A stretch of 64,000 nucleotides of DNA from Chlorocebus sabaeus (taxonomy: Eukaryota; Chordata; Mammalia; Primates; Cercopithecidae). The first letter of the stretch is position 1; each line of letters begins with the position of its first letter. The translations under genes and the position numbers were made by a program. A model generated the notes under the pieces. That model worked only from the letters and a program-made list of their open reading frames with translations. It made no database searches and was not told where the DNA came from. Below are positions 21,661 through 35,151 of the stretch, piece by piece. The stretch covers positions 51,330,889 through 51,394,888 of the forward strand of contig NC_132928.1 in the NCBI RefSeq assembly GCF_047675955.1, written 5' to 3'.

Positions 21661-23807
21661 ATTCTAATTCCACATCAAATACTTTAAGTACTATAATATA
21701 ACTTATTTTCCCCATATGTATTATATGTAACTTCTACACATACCTTATTATAGAATTATGTATCATAAACAGCCAGAAATGTAATATGACAATTCAAAAT
21801 ATGAGGGAAAAAAAGAAAAAAAAAACCCACAAAAAACCTAAAAAACAAAACAACTGCTAGTGTGGCATTTGACTTACAAGAATTTGCCCCAAGGATTCCT
21901 AGCTATATAATTAAACTGAAGTAAAATCAAAACCTTATTGAAATGGCTTTTATATGTAACTGATTCTGTGGTCACTGAGTATAAAATTTTAAAATCCAAA
22001 TATAAAATTTAAAAATAGATGGATACCAAGAGAAAAATGCTTTTTTCTCTTTCACAGTTATGATATCCATGCCTTATAAAAATGGGAAGAGTATGAATGA
22101 TGCTTCAGTCTAAATGGAAACAAAGGAAAGAAAGAACGTAAATAAACTGATTTCATCCTTCTGACACCAACCTAATCTGAAAGCATACTAATCAAACACT
22201 CAAAACAAATCCTACTCTATCCAATTTTTTGAAATGCTGTTGCTACCATTTACAAGTCTTAAAAATAGTAAAAAGCTCATTTTTTTAAAAAAGCTACATT
22301 GTCATAGCAATTGATACCACTAAAATGATTTAATTAGTTGGTACTCATTATTTTCTTTCAAAATAAGGCTTAAAATTAGCAACAGTCAGTGAAAGAAAAA
22401 GCCAAATACTGCCTTTCTCTGGAGCTTGGTAAATGTTAAGACAATGATAACTGAAGTTGTTGGCCACCTGCAAACTGGAGTATTCCCTGAAGACTGAACT
22501 TGGCTAGCTGGGAATGACTGGTAACTGAAATAAAACTGCTGCTATGCAACTGCTCTCAGAAGCCTCAGTGGCGGTAATAAGGGACACTGCCTTGCCAGCA
22601 TCCTAGCAGTGCTGTGTTCTCTTAAGACAGGGAGAAGTGGAGACAGAGAAACATGTCATCACCTTTCACATGAAAAATGTAGGGATGTGCAACAAAACCC
22701 TGCTTTAATTCTGCTTGAGACTTTTTCACATCAGTGATCACACAGGGATTAAGGATAATGTTATAGTAATTCTAAGTGGTTAAGTATTTTTAAATGGCAA
22801 TTTCTCAAAATGTTACCTGATTCACAGTACAAAAATGCCACCTTGTCAACTAGAAAGGACCCAGGTGAGAACTGTTTTCATTCTTGCTTTTCAAATTTTA
22901 GTTTATTAGTAAATTAAAATCTCTATGTATTTTACATATTTTAGTTTGTTTTATTATGGATTGTAAATACCTGAGAAAAAAAGCTGTGTCATATATAAGT
23001 AATTCCCTTCCTTGCTCTCTTAATATAACTTAGGAACTTGTAGATATTCACTAAATGTTGACTAAAATGTAATTCTAAAAAATTAACAAGGAAAAAGGAG
23101 AAGAGTAACTAAAAACGTTAAAGTTTACTTTCTAGTCTTTATATTTTACTTAGTTTGTCTTCTGCTTATTTGGAAGTCCAAACAGGAAGGGAAACTGTAG
23201 ATGACAAGAATAACAAAACAAGAAATAGTTGCAAAGTGCATTATAGTTTAGTTTTAGTATGGGTAGTTTATCCCCTAGCAGGCTTTTTGTTTTGTTTTTC
23301 AAATTTAAGCATCAAAAGGAAAGAGAAAAGGTTCTGTCATAAATCACAATTGTTTTTCTAGCCCAGATCTGATATACCGGAATCTTGGGGATTGGGGCAC
23401 AGTGATCTACATTTTTAACAAGCATTCAATGTTATTTTTTAAATTAAGCTAACTAAAACTTTTACTATGAAACTTTTAAACATACAAAGCACAGAAATTA
23501 ATAAACACATATCCATTAATCAGATATAACTGATGTTGACACATTGATGTCATTATGCTATATTACGTATAATTATTGTTAAAATATAAAACATTATATT
23601 ATATTATAGGTATTATGTTATAACATGTTAAAACATATATTGACATGTTAATATCTGCTAGAGGGACCAATGGAAGATATCTAGCATACTTTATTAACTA
23701 CATTCTTAGAGATTCATTTTCATGCATGTGTCATGTCAGATTTTTATTACCTTCTTGTTACATTGTTTCAAACCTTTTATGTCCAACTTTTTATGTATTT
23801 TGTTTTA

Positions 23808-24280
23808 AAACATTTAAAACAGGTTTATTGAGGTGTAATTTACAAAACACAAATCTCTATTTTTGCATGTACAGTTTGATGAGTTTTGATAAATGTATGC
23901 TGCACCAATACAAGTGAGATACAGAACATTTCCATCACCCCAAAAGTTTTCATGCCTTTCTGTAGTCAATCTCTTCCTCTCACCCTCGCCCCTGGAAACC
24001 ACTAATCTGACTTGTTCCTATAAATTTTATCTTTTCCACAATGTCATATAAATGGAATTATGCAGTATGTAGTCTTTCTTTACTTAGAATACTGTTTTTG
24101 AAATTTATGCATGCTGTTGCATGTATAGTTTCCTCCTTTTTATTCCACTGTAAGGGTATACCAAAATTTGTTTAACCATTTGTCAACTCATGGACATTCA
24201 AGTTGTTTCCAGTTTTGGGATATTAAAAATAAAGTTGCCATAAACATTTACAAACAAGTCTTTATGTGGACATATGGTTT
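23808..24280 (-). mobile_element. Old L1M 3' end, antisense
   Basis: ggtttattgaggtgtaattt, gttttgataaatgtatgc, cctggaaaccactaatctga, ggaattatgcagtatgtagt, ttccactgtaagggtatacc, ggacattcaagttgtttcca. Confidence 0.85.
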
Positions 24281-24404
24281 GGAAACCACTGAGTTAAAAG
24301 CTTGGTTGGAAATTCACAAATAACAAGACGACATGGCAACTTTTTAAGGGGATGTTAATGAGGTAGAGTGGGGAAAGGACACTGAGGAGGGAAGGAATCC
24401 TTAG

Positions 24405-24605
24405 TTATTTTTCCTTTAGATATGAAGTAATTTCAGATTTACAAAAAATTTGGAAAAATAGTATAGAGTTTTCCCTTGCTGAGCTTCCCCTAATGTTATT
24501 ATCTTATATAACCATAGTATGATTATGGAAACTAAGAAATTAACATAGGTACTATACTCACCTAAACACAGCCCTAATTCTAATTTCACCAGTTTTCCAC
24601 TGTAT
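24405..24605 (-). mobile_element. L1ME-type 3' fragment, antisense
   Basis: aatttcagatttacaaaaaa, gagttttcccttgctgagct, tcccctaatgttattatctt, aattaacataggtactatac. Confidence 0.65.
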
Positions 24606-24609
24606 TATT

Positions 24610-25072
24610 TTTCAACTGCCATTTTAACAAATTAAAACAAATGTGGTTTAAACAGTACAAATTTATGATCTTACAGTTTTGTAGGTCAGAATTCCAACAC
24701 AGGTCCCATCCGGCTAAAATCAAAGCGTCAGCAGGTCTGCATTCCTTTCTGAAGCCTCTAGGGGAGAATCTGTCTTATGCCTTTTCAAGCTTTTAAGGCC
24801 ACCCACATTCCTTGGCTCATGGCCTTTCCTCCATCTTCAAAGCCAGCAATGTTGCATCTCTATGAAAGCTTTTCAGCTTTTAAGGTCTCGTGATCAGACT
24901 GGATCCATCTGGATAATTTAGGATAATGTTCCTATCTCAAGGTCCTTAGTCTTAATCCTATCTACAGAAGTCCCTTTTGCCACATAAGATAACATATTCA
25001 CAATTTCCATGTATTAGGATGTGGACATCTTGGGAGATGGGGGAGGAACCACTATTCTACTTTCCACATATA
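24610..25072 (-). mobile_element. MLT/MaLR-like LTR, antisense (family tentative)
   Basis: aacagtacaaatttatgatc, ttacagttttgtaggtcaga, gaagcctctaggggagaatc, ccttggctcatggcctttcc, gccacataagataacatatt, aggatgtggacatcttgg. I know this as a common mammalian LTR-type repeat; the exact family is unsure. Confidence 0.45.
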
Positions 25073-25457
25073 GTTTAGTCACCCTCTTATGAATGTGCAT
25101 ATAGGCTGTTTACAGTATTTTGCAATTAAAAAACAATGCTGCATAAATAACTTTGTGCATATGTATTTTCATAATGGTGGAGATGTACCTTCAGCTTGGA
25201 TTCCTAGAAATGGGATGCTGGGTCAAAAGGTAAGTGTATATGTAATCTTGCCGAATCCCCTCTAGAAGGGTTGTACCAGTTTGCCTTCCCTTCAACAATG
25301 TATGAGAGTGTTTGTCTCCCACAACCTTGCCAACTGAATCGTTGTCATCCTTTATAGTCTGTGTCAGACTGAAAGGTGAAATAGTATTTCTATGTTGTTT
25401 TAAATGTGCATTTAAACATTTAAATGTTTAAATGTTGTTTTAAAATGTGCATTTCTC

Positions 25458-25745
25458 GGCTGGGTGCTGTGGCTCATCCCTCTAATCCTAGCCCTTCAAG
25501 AGGATGAGGCAGGAGGAGTGCTTGATCCTAGGAGTATGAAACCAGCCTGGCCAACGTGGTGAGACCTTGTCTCTACAAACAATACAGAAATTAGCTGGGT
25601 GTGGTGGCGTGTACCTATAGACCTGGCTACTCAGGAGGCTGAGGTGGGAAGATCCTTTGAACCTGGGAGGTGGAGGTTCCAGCGAGCTGAGGTTGTGCCA
25701 CTGCACTCCAGCCTGGGCAACAGAGCGAGACTCCAAAAAAAAAAA
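25458..25745 (+). mobile_element. Alu, sense (first of an adjacent pair)
   Basis: ggctgggtgctgtggctcat ... gcctgggcaacagagcgaga plus A-tail. TGCATTTCTC at 25448-25457 recurs only after the second Alu (26051-26060), so the pair shares one target duplication. Confidence 0.93.
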
Positions 25746-26050
25746 GGACCAGGCGAGGTTGCTCATGCCTGTACTCCCAGCACTTTGGGAGGCTGAGGTG
25801 GGCAGATCACGAGGTCAAGAGATTGAGACCATCCTGGCCAACATGGTGAAAATCTGTCTCTCCTAAAAATACAAAAACTAGCTGGACGTGGTGGTGCGTG
25901 CTTGTAGTCCCAGCTGCTCCAGAGGCTGAGGCAGGAGAATCGCTTGAACCCAGGAGGCAGAAGTTGCAGTGAGCCGAGATGTCACCACTGCACTCCAGCC
26001 TGGTGACAGAGCGAGATGCATCTCAAAAAACAAATACACAAACAAAAAAT
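25746..26050 (+). mobile_element. Alu, sense (second of the pair)
   Basis: ggaccaggcgaggttgctca ... cctggtgacagagcgagatg and a CAAA-rich tail. It begins right at the A-tail of the first Alu and lacks its own duplication. Confidence 0.93.
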
Positions 26051-26200
26051 TGCATTTCTCCGATTATAAGTGAATTTGAACATTGTTTTCATATGTTCAG
26101 AAACATTTTTACCTATTACCTATTCATGTCTTTTCTTCAGTTTTCTTCAGGAAAACTTTTCTTCAGTGTTCCTATTGGGTCTTAGTCACTTGTACCTTAA

Positions 26201-26494
26201 TTTTTTTTTTTTTTTGAGAAGGGGTCTCGCTCTGTCAACCCGGCTGGAGTGCAATGGCACGATCTCGGCTCACTGCAACCTCCACCTCCCAGATTTAAGC
26301 AATTCTCCTGCCTCAGCCTCCTAAGTAGCTGGGATTACAGGTGCCCACCACCACGCCAGCTAATTTTTTGTATTTTTAGTAGAGATGGGGTTTCAGTATG
26401 TTGGACAGGGTGGTCTTGAACTCCTGACCCGGTGATCTGCCTGCTTCGGCCTCCCAAAATGCTGGGATTACAGGCATGAGCCACTGCGCCGGCC
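26201..26494 (-). mobile_element. Full-length AluS-like, antisense
   Basis: T-tract, gagaaggggtctcgctctgt ... catgagccactgcgccggcc. CCTTAAT at 26195-26201 and 26493-26499 is the target duplication. Confidence 0.95.
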
Positions 26495-26849
26495 TTAATA
26501 GTTTCTTATATGTTGTAAATATTTTCTCCCAATTGATTCATTGGTTGTCTTTCAGCTTTAACTTTTATACTTTTTGTCATGCAATTATTTAAAAACTTTC
26601 TTTTGTGTAATCAAATTTATCAATCGATTTTTAAAAATTACCTCTGGCTTTTCAGTAACCATCATAGAAAGTTTTTCCCTGCATTAAGGTTAGAGAATTC
26701 ATCCATGTTTCCTACTAGGTATACTTTTTTTTTTTTTTTCCACATTTTAGATCCCTAATCCATTTGGAGTTTATTCTTGTGTAAGGTATGAGATATACAT
26801 CTAATATTACCTTTTTCCACATGGTTACTCAGTTGTCCTTACATTATTT

Positions 26850-27110
26850 ATTTCAAATACCAATTCCTGAGAAAACCATTCCTGATTACTGTAATGTCTC
26901 TCACACTTCTGATTATGTAAACTTTTTATTTATACTACTGTTTTCCCCTATCTTGACCTATAATTAATTCTATTCCTGTTTTATATGCCCTATGAATCTT
27001 AACTCCTGAAGGCAAACAGAAAACAAACACATTGAGCTCATCTTTGTATTTCTGTAATGCTTAGCATACAGTGGACTAAATACGTATTTGCAGAATGCTG
27101 ACAATGATTA
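26850..27110 (+). mobile_element. L2 3' end, sense, diverged
   Basis: aaccattcctgattactgta, atgaatcttaactcctgaag, tgtaatgcttagcatacagt: L2-like order. Confidence 0.5.
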
Positions 27111-28024
27111 ACGTGAATTATTAAGAAAAGTTGAATTCACTCAAGAAAGTAGGGAAATAACACAAAGGAGGGAAAACCCCTTAAAATGATTAAAACAAAA
27201 CTAAATCTGGTGGTTAAGGAAGAAAAGTTTAGTACCTGGAAAATTCACTTCTGTAGAACACTTCAGTTCCTGATAATGAGGTATACACTGATTTTTAAAA
27301 AATTTTATTGTAAATTGAATGTCATACTCTATAGAGTATAGTATGTTGATTTTCTTATGACTGACAGAGACTGTGCTAATCTCACTCAAGTTCACAAAGT
27401 ATGAATATTAAGGATGATGGCTGTAATGAATATAATAATGAGAAATGATGGGTCAAAACGAAGACTTCAAAGTGAGGTCTATTAGCCTATTGGACAGTCT
27501 CTCAGAGGTTATCATGGAAGGCCTGAAAAAAGCATTAGATAATATAATGTGAAATACATTTTTTTCGTTGTCAGGGGAGATGGACTAGATGAATTTAATT
27601 GAAGTTTTCCATCTCTCATTTATAGGACTCTAAGAATAACAGCATCAGAGATGGAGGGGGGCTTTTGAGCCTATTAGTTATTGAAAAAGATAAAATTCTT
27701 ACTGCCTCTGTTGAAACAAAATGTACCAAAAATCCACATTATGGATGGTCATGAGCAAAAGGTATAATGTGAAACAATGTAATTACTCTTACTAATGTCT
27801 ATCAGGATAGGACTTTTTTTTCCTAAGGATATAAAATGAAGGGGAAAAGAAGTAGGGAAATACATTACTGAAAAGAGTGTATTAGGCATATTTTATTACT
27901 TCTAGAGGGTATTTCCTAACTATACTCTTTGTACTGTTTGTAATACTGCAGTTTTTCCATCGTAAATTCAGCACCAAAATATTAACAAATTGGTCCTTAA
28001 TATATATAATATACATGTTGGTCC

Positions 28025-28316
28025 TTTTTTTTTTTTTAGATGAAGTCTCGCTCTGTTGCCCAGGCTGGAGTGCAGTGGCGTTATCTCAGCTCACTCACTG
28101 CAACCTCTGCCTCCCAGGTTCAAGTGATCTTACCGAGTAGCTGGGATTACAGGTGCATGCCACCACATCTGGCTAATTTTTTGTATTTTTAGTAGAGATG
28201 GTCTTTCAACATGTTGGCTAGGCTGCTCGAACTTCTGACCTCAAGTGATCTGCCCACCTTGGCCTCCCAAAGTGCTGGGATTACAGGCATCAGACACCAC
28301 ACCCAGTTTATAGTAT
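28025..28316 (-). mobile_element. Alu, antisense
   Basis: T-tract, agatgaagtctcgctctgtt ... attacaggcatcagacacca. Slight deletions in the left monomer. Confidence 0.93.
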
Positions 28317-28769
28317 CTTTTTATCTGCAAACTTCCAAAGATCTTAAAATATTTGTATATTTCATTACTACAAAAAAATCATAGGTGTTAGAGGAAGTCA
28401 AACAATTTGCTCTTGATCATACAAGTGAGATGCTAGCTGAACAACAGTAAAAAATACAGTTCTTTTATCATTCCTTTGCCTATTCTAGGTACAAATCCTT
28501 GAAACCTAATAATATGAAATCTTTGTTCTGACACTCTGACAGAGTTAAAAAGGCAGGGTGACGCAGGCCCTAAATCTTATGATCAGAAAAGCTCAGGGTC
28601 TTTTTCAACTGTAACCACCTTATTTTAATGAAAAAGTTTACGAATAACAACTGTCTCACTGACTGCATAATAGGTAAGCCCAGGTAGCTAGGACAGATTA
28701 TCAGGTTTTCATCTTCACTTCTGCTGACTGTATTGTGTTTTTTCCCCATTTACCTTAATTTATTTATTA

Positions 28770-28946
28770 TTAGTATTAGTATTTTTTAGAGATGGGGTCT
28801 TGCTATGTTGCTCAAGCTGGAGTTCAGCGGCTATTCACAGAATGATCATCCGCACTACGGCCTTGAACTCCTGGGCTCAAGTGAACCTCTTGCCTCAGGC
28901 TCCCAAGCAGCTTGGGACTACTGGCATGTACCACCATGCCCAGCCT
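28770..28946 (-). mobile_element. Alu-monomer/FLAM-like SINE, antisense
   Basis: gagatggggtcttgctatgt, ctcaagctggagttcagcgg, ccttgaactcctgggctcaa, ggcatgtaccaccatgccca: one monomer of about 170 bp (7SL-derived), preceded by a TTA/TAG-rich stretch. Confidence 0.8.
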
Positions 28947-29387
28947 CATGGAACTTTTAAAGAGTTGAAAGGCAGACCACATTCTTACACATTCAATTAT
29001 ACCTTAAATGAGAGGCAAACTAAGATACTCTCCATGAGTTTCTCTATCATTATTCTCACAGGACTTCCAAAGAAGTTCTTGCTACACACTACATTCCATC
29101 CTTCTTAATTCTATTTCACTTAACAGATTTATTATAGACTCTTTATAAAAACCAGTACACAATGTTGATTAATTAAAAACGACCAACTAATGATGAAGAA
29201 ACTATGGCGTAAGAGGTCAATATCTTTGCAATGTGCATACTTTCGGTAATCATGAATACCACCCATATATTAAATCAGTTTTCATAAACAGATTAGGAAA
29301 ACTAAAAGGTCAGTGCTGAAGTTATGAGATGAATAAGATACAGTTCTTGTCTTCTAGCAGAGTGGTTTCTAAATTATTTTGACTATT

Positions 29388-29680
29388 GGCTGGGTGGGAT
29401 GGCTCACGCCCGTAATTCCAGCACTTTGGGAGGCCGAGGTGGGTGGATCACCTGACGTCAGGAGTTCAAGACCAGCCTGGCCAACACGGTGAAACCCCAT
29501 CTCTACTAAAAATAGAAAAATTAGCCAGGCATGGTGGCACGTACCTGTAATCCCAGTTACTCGGGAAGCTGAGGCAGGAGAATCGCTGGAACATGGGAGG
29601 CGGAGGTTGTAGTGAGCTGAGATTATACCACTGCATTCCAGCCTGAGTGACTGAGACTCCGTCTCAAAATTAATTAATTA
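29388..29680 (+). mobile_element. AluS-like, sense, with target duplication
   Basis: ggctgggtgggatggctcac ... gagtgactgagactccgtct with a short AATT tail. ATTTTGACTAT at 29376-29386 and 29681-29691. Confidence 0.95.
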
Positions 29681-29929
29681 ATTTTGACTATGAAATAAAT
29701 AAAATATTGTTGAGTGTGCCTTCCTAAGAAAATATACTTATAAAATGATTTTCTGATGTATGACTATAAAACATTCAATAACATAAAATTTTTAAAGAGC
29801 AAATTAAAAAAAAAATCAAACATATATTTCCTTTCTGCACCCCCCTCAAATGAATTGTCTGTGTATCCTCTGAAGTATACACAACCTATTCTGGAGACCA
29901 CCAACTAGAACATCACAGAGTAGGAAAGA

Positions 29930-30635
29930 CAACCCTACCATATAATAGTGTTGGTGCTATAATGGATAAATGTACACTCCTGTGGAAGGACAGAGACAGC
30001 CAAGGTTAATGCTGCCCAGAAGAGGTAAGGAAACACTGGAATTGAGTCTTAATGGATGAGAATACTTTTAGCAAGGATGGAAGGTGAACTTCCTAGGCAG
30101 AAATGTGTAAAGAGACCATAGAAAACTTGCTTGGGGAACTCCCAGATTTGGTAAAGATGGAACTCAGGACTGAAGAGAGTTGGGGGTGAAAATGAGGATA
30201 CTGAGCATTAGGAAATGAGTCTGGAAGGGCAGTAAAAAATTAGACAATGAAAGCTCTCAGTGCCAATTTAACTTTGGTTTTATCATCCTGCAACACAAGT
30301 TCAACTCAAAAGCCTTCAGCAGGTGACTGACACTTTTTGAAGTAAAAGGTAGTTCTGTCTGAAGACATTCAAATGAAGGGAAAGAGGAGGGGAAAGGAAG
30401 AGAGAGGAGGAAGAAACCACTGAGCAAGCCAAATAAAATGTATGAAACTAGTCTTGTTCATGGGCATGGAATCGTAGAGAGCTAAAAGACATCAAGCAAG
30501 GGAGGCCCAAGTAATGATGGAGTTTAGATTTTAGAGACCACTCTGGTAGCAGAGCGAAGGCTAAAGTTGATGAGTAGGAATTGGAGACCAGGAGATGAGT
30601 TAAGAATCTCTACTGTACTAGACAGGACCTGCAGC
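29930..30635 (-). mobile_element. L2 fragment, antisense
   Basis: cactggaattgagtcttaat, ggaaggtgaacttcctaggc, gagaccactctggtagcaga, gagaccaggagatgagttaa: reverse-complement L2 body. Confidence 0.5.
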
Positions 30636-31507
30636 ATAATTAGAGGGGCTCAGTGCAAAATGAAAAGCTGGGGGTACTGTTCAAAAAGCAGGAAGACAAT
30701 GTCATTAAACCTATTATAAATTAGGAAACTTTCCCCTTTCTTCAGTAGTTTTTGTCTCCACTTGCCATGCTGCCTTTTATTTACTATTTAATGTTACACT
30801 TCCTCCAGTACCAGGAAAAACTACAGGTAAGTGTAAACCTTCAGAGGTGCCAGGGGCCCCAGACTATGACTCAGCAGTGGGTGTCTACTGGCTACCAGGT
30901 TCTACCATGCCAGCCACCAAACCTGTGTGTCATACCATGCAGGGAGGCTGAGGCTTCTTCCCTTCCCGTGGCTGCCCCTGCAACTCACTAGGTACCTGGC
31001 TTGGAGATAGGCAAGAGGCTTGTCCCTTCACTCCCCTGCCCTACCCTCACTCCCCCAACACAGCTGTGGCTTCTGTCTACCTGTAAGACATCCCTGGAGA
31101 TGACAGGCAGGGGCAAGGACTGCCCTTACCAAGCCCTGCTCCAAGACACCATGGGTTGTGCTGTCTAATCCCTATCTTTCTCGCACTTGTGCAAAGGCCC
31201 CTGCCAGGGTCAGAGAGTGACAGCTGTGTCTGGGTGAAGAGAGAGGGAGGTTGAATGAGATCAGGGAGTGGGGAAGTGGGCAACAGATAATTCATTCCAG
31301 GAAGGCAGCAGGAGGTGGTACCATGCCCAAGGTCCCCATGAATGCTCCATTGTCCCATTTAACTTCACTTAGAAAATACAAATCCAGAGATCAATCACTA
31401 AGAACTTTGAGATGGCAACCATACAGCATTGAACTTCATGCATAGAGTCTTTCTAAGTGTAGGCCCTGTGTACTGCACTGGTCTCATGCTTATAAAGCTG
31501 ACCCTGG
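30636..31507. mobile_element. Unclassified interspersed repeat with inverted-looking ends
   Basis: Left end gaggggctcagtgcaaaatg; right side aggccctgtgtactgcactg. I have seen the 'gggcccagtgcaaaatg' family in other mammalian loci but cannot name it. GC is higher than the flanks. No protein is supported. Confidence 0.35.
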
Positions 31508-32443
31508 TACTAGTTCAGGGAAGGAACCACAAAAGTACTGACAAGTGAAGTCAGTAAATGGCAGTGGGCTGGAAAAGGGAATGAATGAATTTGAAGAGAG
31601 GTAGACAAGATCTGGTGACAATATTTGAGAGAAAGGGAAGAGTATTTATGACTCTTAGGGTTTTGGCTCTCAGAACTGAAGAAATGTGCAGCTCTACAAA
31701 GGGAAATTCAAGGGAAAATGTTTAAAGAAAAACATAAAGTAAATACAGTTTGGGGCAAGCTGAGTTTAAATTACCATGGGACATTAGAACCAAGCCATAG
31801 TATAATACAGAGGACTGAATGAAAGAATGTTTGCCAAAACAGCATCCTTTTCTATTTCCTGATTTGTTGATATTAATTTCATTGCTATACAAATATCATA
31901 AAAACACTCCTCTAATATGAAATCTCAGCATTATCCCATTAAACAAACCCATATATAAGACATCTTATAAGAATGCAGAGGCACAGGTGGACTGTATTAA
32001 AAATACAAAAGGTCAAACAATTTAACAGGTATGAATTTATAGAAGAAACTATAACATATGCTATACAAATATGAAGACATAAAAATTTGTTGATAATTTG
32101 TAAAAATTAAAAAATATTCCACATATATTACACTACTGTAAATTAGCTTTTTTCCCTTTAAACTAAATATTATGCTTCTATTTCTACATCCTTGAGTAAA
32201 CGTAGATAGTACTATCTCCCTTATAGTAGGCCAAATTATGGTAGTTTGTATAAAAATGCAAATATGCAAAGTATCAGTAATGATTACCTAAAAAAAACTG
32301 TAGAAAATAAAATAAGCAGCCAATATGTAATATATTACATATCTAAAATATATCTAAAACATTATTTCAATTTATAATCAATAGTAAAGTGTTAATAATA
32401 TTTTCAAATTTTTTATCCTAAGTCTTCTAAGCCTGGTGTTTTA

Positions 32444-32635
32444 CTTTTTAAAAAGTTTTACTGAGATATAATTCATATATCATAAATTCACCCTTTTAAA
32501 GCGTGCAACTCTGTTGGGCATGGTGACTCATGCCTGTAATCCCAGCACTTTAGAAGACCAAAGCAGGACGACCGCTTGAGCCTGGGAGTTTGAGACAAAC
32601 CTGGGCAACATAAGCAAGATCCCATCTCTCCAAAA

Positions 32636-32668
<33 letters not shown>

Positions 32669-33605
32669 AGCCAGGTGCAGTGGCATGCGCTTATGGTTCC
32701 AGCTTCACAGCTGAGGTGGGAGGTTCGTTTGAGCCTGGGTGGTTGAGGCTGCAGTGAGCCATGATCGTGCCATTGCAGTCCAACCTGGGTGACAGAGCGA
32801 GACCCTATCTAAAAAAAAATCAGTAAAAAATAAAAGATGCAACTCAGTGGTTTTTGTATATCCCCAAAGCTGTGCAACCATCACCAAAGTCTAATTCCTG
32901 AACACTTTCATTACCTAAAAAGAAACCCTATGCCCATTAGCAGTCACTTCCCATTTCTCCCTCACCCAGCTCATGAGAAACACTAATCTCTTTTTTGGTC
33001 TATATAGATTTGCCTATTCTGAACATCTCATATAAACGGAATCATACAACATGTGGCCTTTTGTGTATGGCTTCTTTCACTTAGCATAATATTTTCAAGG
33101 TTCATTCATGTTGTGGCATGTATCAGTATCTCATTCCTTTTTCATGGCTGAATAATAAGCCACTGTATGGTTAAATCATATTTTCTATATCTGTTCTTCA
33201 GTTGATAGACATTTGGGTTATGACTACTTTGTGGCTATCATAAATAATGCTGCTATAAACATCTATGTACATTTTATGTGGACATATATTTTCAATTTTC
33301 TTGTGTATATACCTGAAAGTAGAATTGCTACGTCATATACAAACTCTATATGTAATGTTTTGAGGAGCTGTCAAAGTGGCCATACCATTTTACATTCCAA
33401 TTTCTCCACATTCTCACCAATACTTATTATTGTCTCTCTTTTTGATTGTGGTCATCCTAGTGGGCATCAAGTGGTATTTCATTGTGGTTTTGATTTGTAT
33501 TTTCTTAATGACTAATGATATTGACCATCTTTTCATGTGTGTATTGACCATTTGTATATTTTCTTTGGAGAAATGGCTATTCAAATTCTTCTACAGCCTT
33601 TTCTT
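32444..33605 (-). mobile_element. L1M 3' half, antisense, split by an Alu
   Basis: ttttactgagatataattca, tgtgcaaccatcaccaaag, aaacggaatcatacaacatg, gcttctttcacttagcataa, gaataataagccactgtatg, tcattgtggttttgatttgt: about 840 bp of L1 excluding the Alu. Confidence 0.9.
32512..32837 (+). mobile_element. AluJ-like in the L1, sense, with long internal A-run
   Basis: gttgggcatggtgactcatg ... tgacagagcgagaccctatc. The inter-monomer A-run is about 26 A (32640-32666). TGCAACTC at 32504-32511 and 32838-32845 is the target duplication. Confidence 0.93.
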
Positions 33606-34609
33606 TCTTTTTTTTTTACCAGCTACTCAACAATCTGACAAAAAATTTTGTATTGATATTATAATAAAATAATACTGTTGGAATGAAGTTTCTTTAAATT
33701 GAAATTAGTAGATGTTCAATATAAAAGAAACAAAGCATTTAAAAATCCAGCGGAATGGTACCAGCATTGGTTATGAAATTAAAGGGCCTTATGGTAGAAA
33801 GGCACACCACAGGTATTATTGTTTACCAGCAATTCTCATACCTTGCTGAGTATAAGTACAGCTGAGAAGAGCAAAATATATATATATTTTTTTGCATAGC
33901 TAACTCTAGCTTAATCATGAAGGTGGCAAATTTTCTTTTCTACACTCTGGCTTCAGAACTTCTATAAAAGAGGTTATACTTAGTAGCTAATTATATGCTC
34001 CCTTAAGTGGGCATTAGGCCTTCAAAATGTTTATTCCTCATTGTGAAGTGAGAGGTCTTGTGTTTCCCCTTGCTCATTAAAGCTGAGGAGAAATATCTTT
34101 GCTTTGAGAGGAAAGGGGTTTATGGTACATCATCTATAAGAATGAGCTGTGAGTATCATCCTCTCTCTCAAACAGCCCTCTTCTCCTGGGTAGGGTAAGT
34201 TGGAATCTCCAGTAGTTAGTGCTGCTGCAAGCCCATTTCTAGGAATTACCACAGATTGAGGAGGACTTCCCTCATTCTTTAATTCTTTCAAGTTTAGAGT
34301 CTTGGCAGTATTTCCTAACCAAGCCTGCTCTCTTTTCCTCCAGGTATTTGCCAGTTCCCACCCTGTTTCCTTAAGGAGTTGTATCTAACCTTATTCTTTT
34401 TTTTTTTTTCTCTGCTCTGAGCCCCTTGGTTCTAAATTATATATTTTCTAAGATATTTATCATTAGAGGATTTTAAAATTATGCCCTTTCTGATTACAAA
34501 ATGACTTAAAGATATAGTTAATATCTACAGGCCATAATTTTCTGACATCCCCATGATTATTATATGATTTCTACCTTTGGTAATAACATTTTCATAGACA
34601 TACGATGAA

Positions 34610-34672
34610 TATATTTATATTTATATATTCATACACGTGTGTGTGTGTGTATATATATATATGTATATACTG
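34610..34672. repeat. AT and (GT)n simple repeat
   Basis: atatttatatttatatatt, cgtgtgtgtgtgtgta, tatatatatatg. Confidence 0.9.
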
Positions 34673-35151
34673 TTCATTAAAATAGGTCTCACTGGAGGGC
34701 AATCCTATTATGGATTTTAACTCCATGCATATGATTAGTGAAAAGAGGGAAGAAACACGGATACAGAGTCTTTGAGCATCATGGAAAATAAGTTTTAAAT
34801 ATCCTCCTGGAATACAATAACACTGAGAATACGAAAGTTGAAATTGTTTTGTAGCTTGGATGCTATGAATTGAATTTCAATATTTCACCCTAAAATCTGA
34901 GATTCTTAGGCTGGTCAGAGGTAAAGCAAGTATTTTGTAAATTTACATTGGTCATCTGAACTGATCATGGCAAACACAGAAGGGCAACTAATAGGCAATG
35001 CAGCAATTAGTATATCAGTAACAAAGGCCACTGAGAAAATACTGCTTCTTAGTTTCCTACGTCAGACTTGAAGGTAGCAAAGAAAGCACTGATATTCACA
35101 GGTAAGACACTGACTAAAATGAGTTCCTAATACTTTAGCAATCATTTAGAC

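Larger units (their letters stand above)
25075..26845 (-). mobile_element. Old L1 3' region, antisense, interrupted by three Alus
   Basis: ggattcctagaaatgggatg, ctgggtcaaaaggtaagtg, gaagggttgtaccagtttgc, then after the Alus atatgttgtaaatattttct, tcccaattgattcattggtt and atccatttggagtttattct. Alus at 25458-26050 and 26201-26494 interrupt it. Confidence 0.8.

Noticed and set aside
33213..33672. Two overlapping plus-strand frames of about 100 codons
   Set aside because: Antisense L1M sequence.
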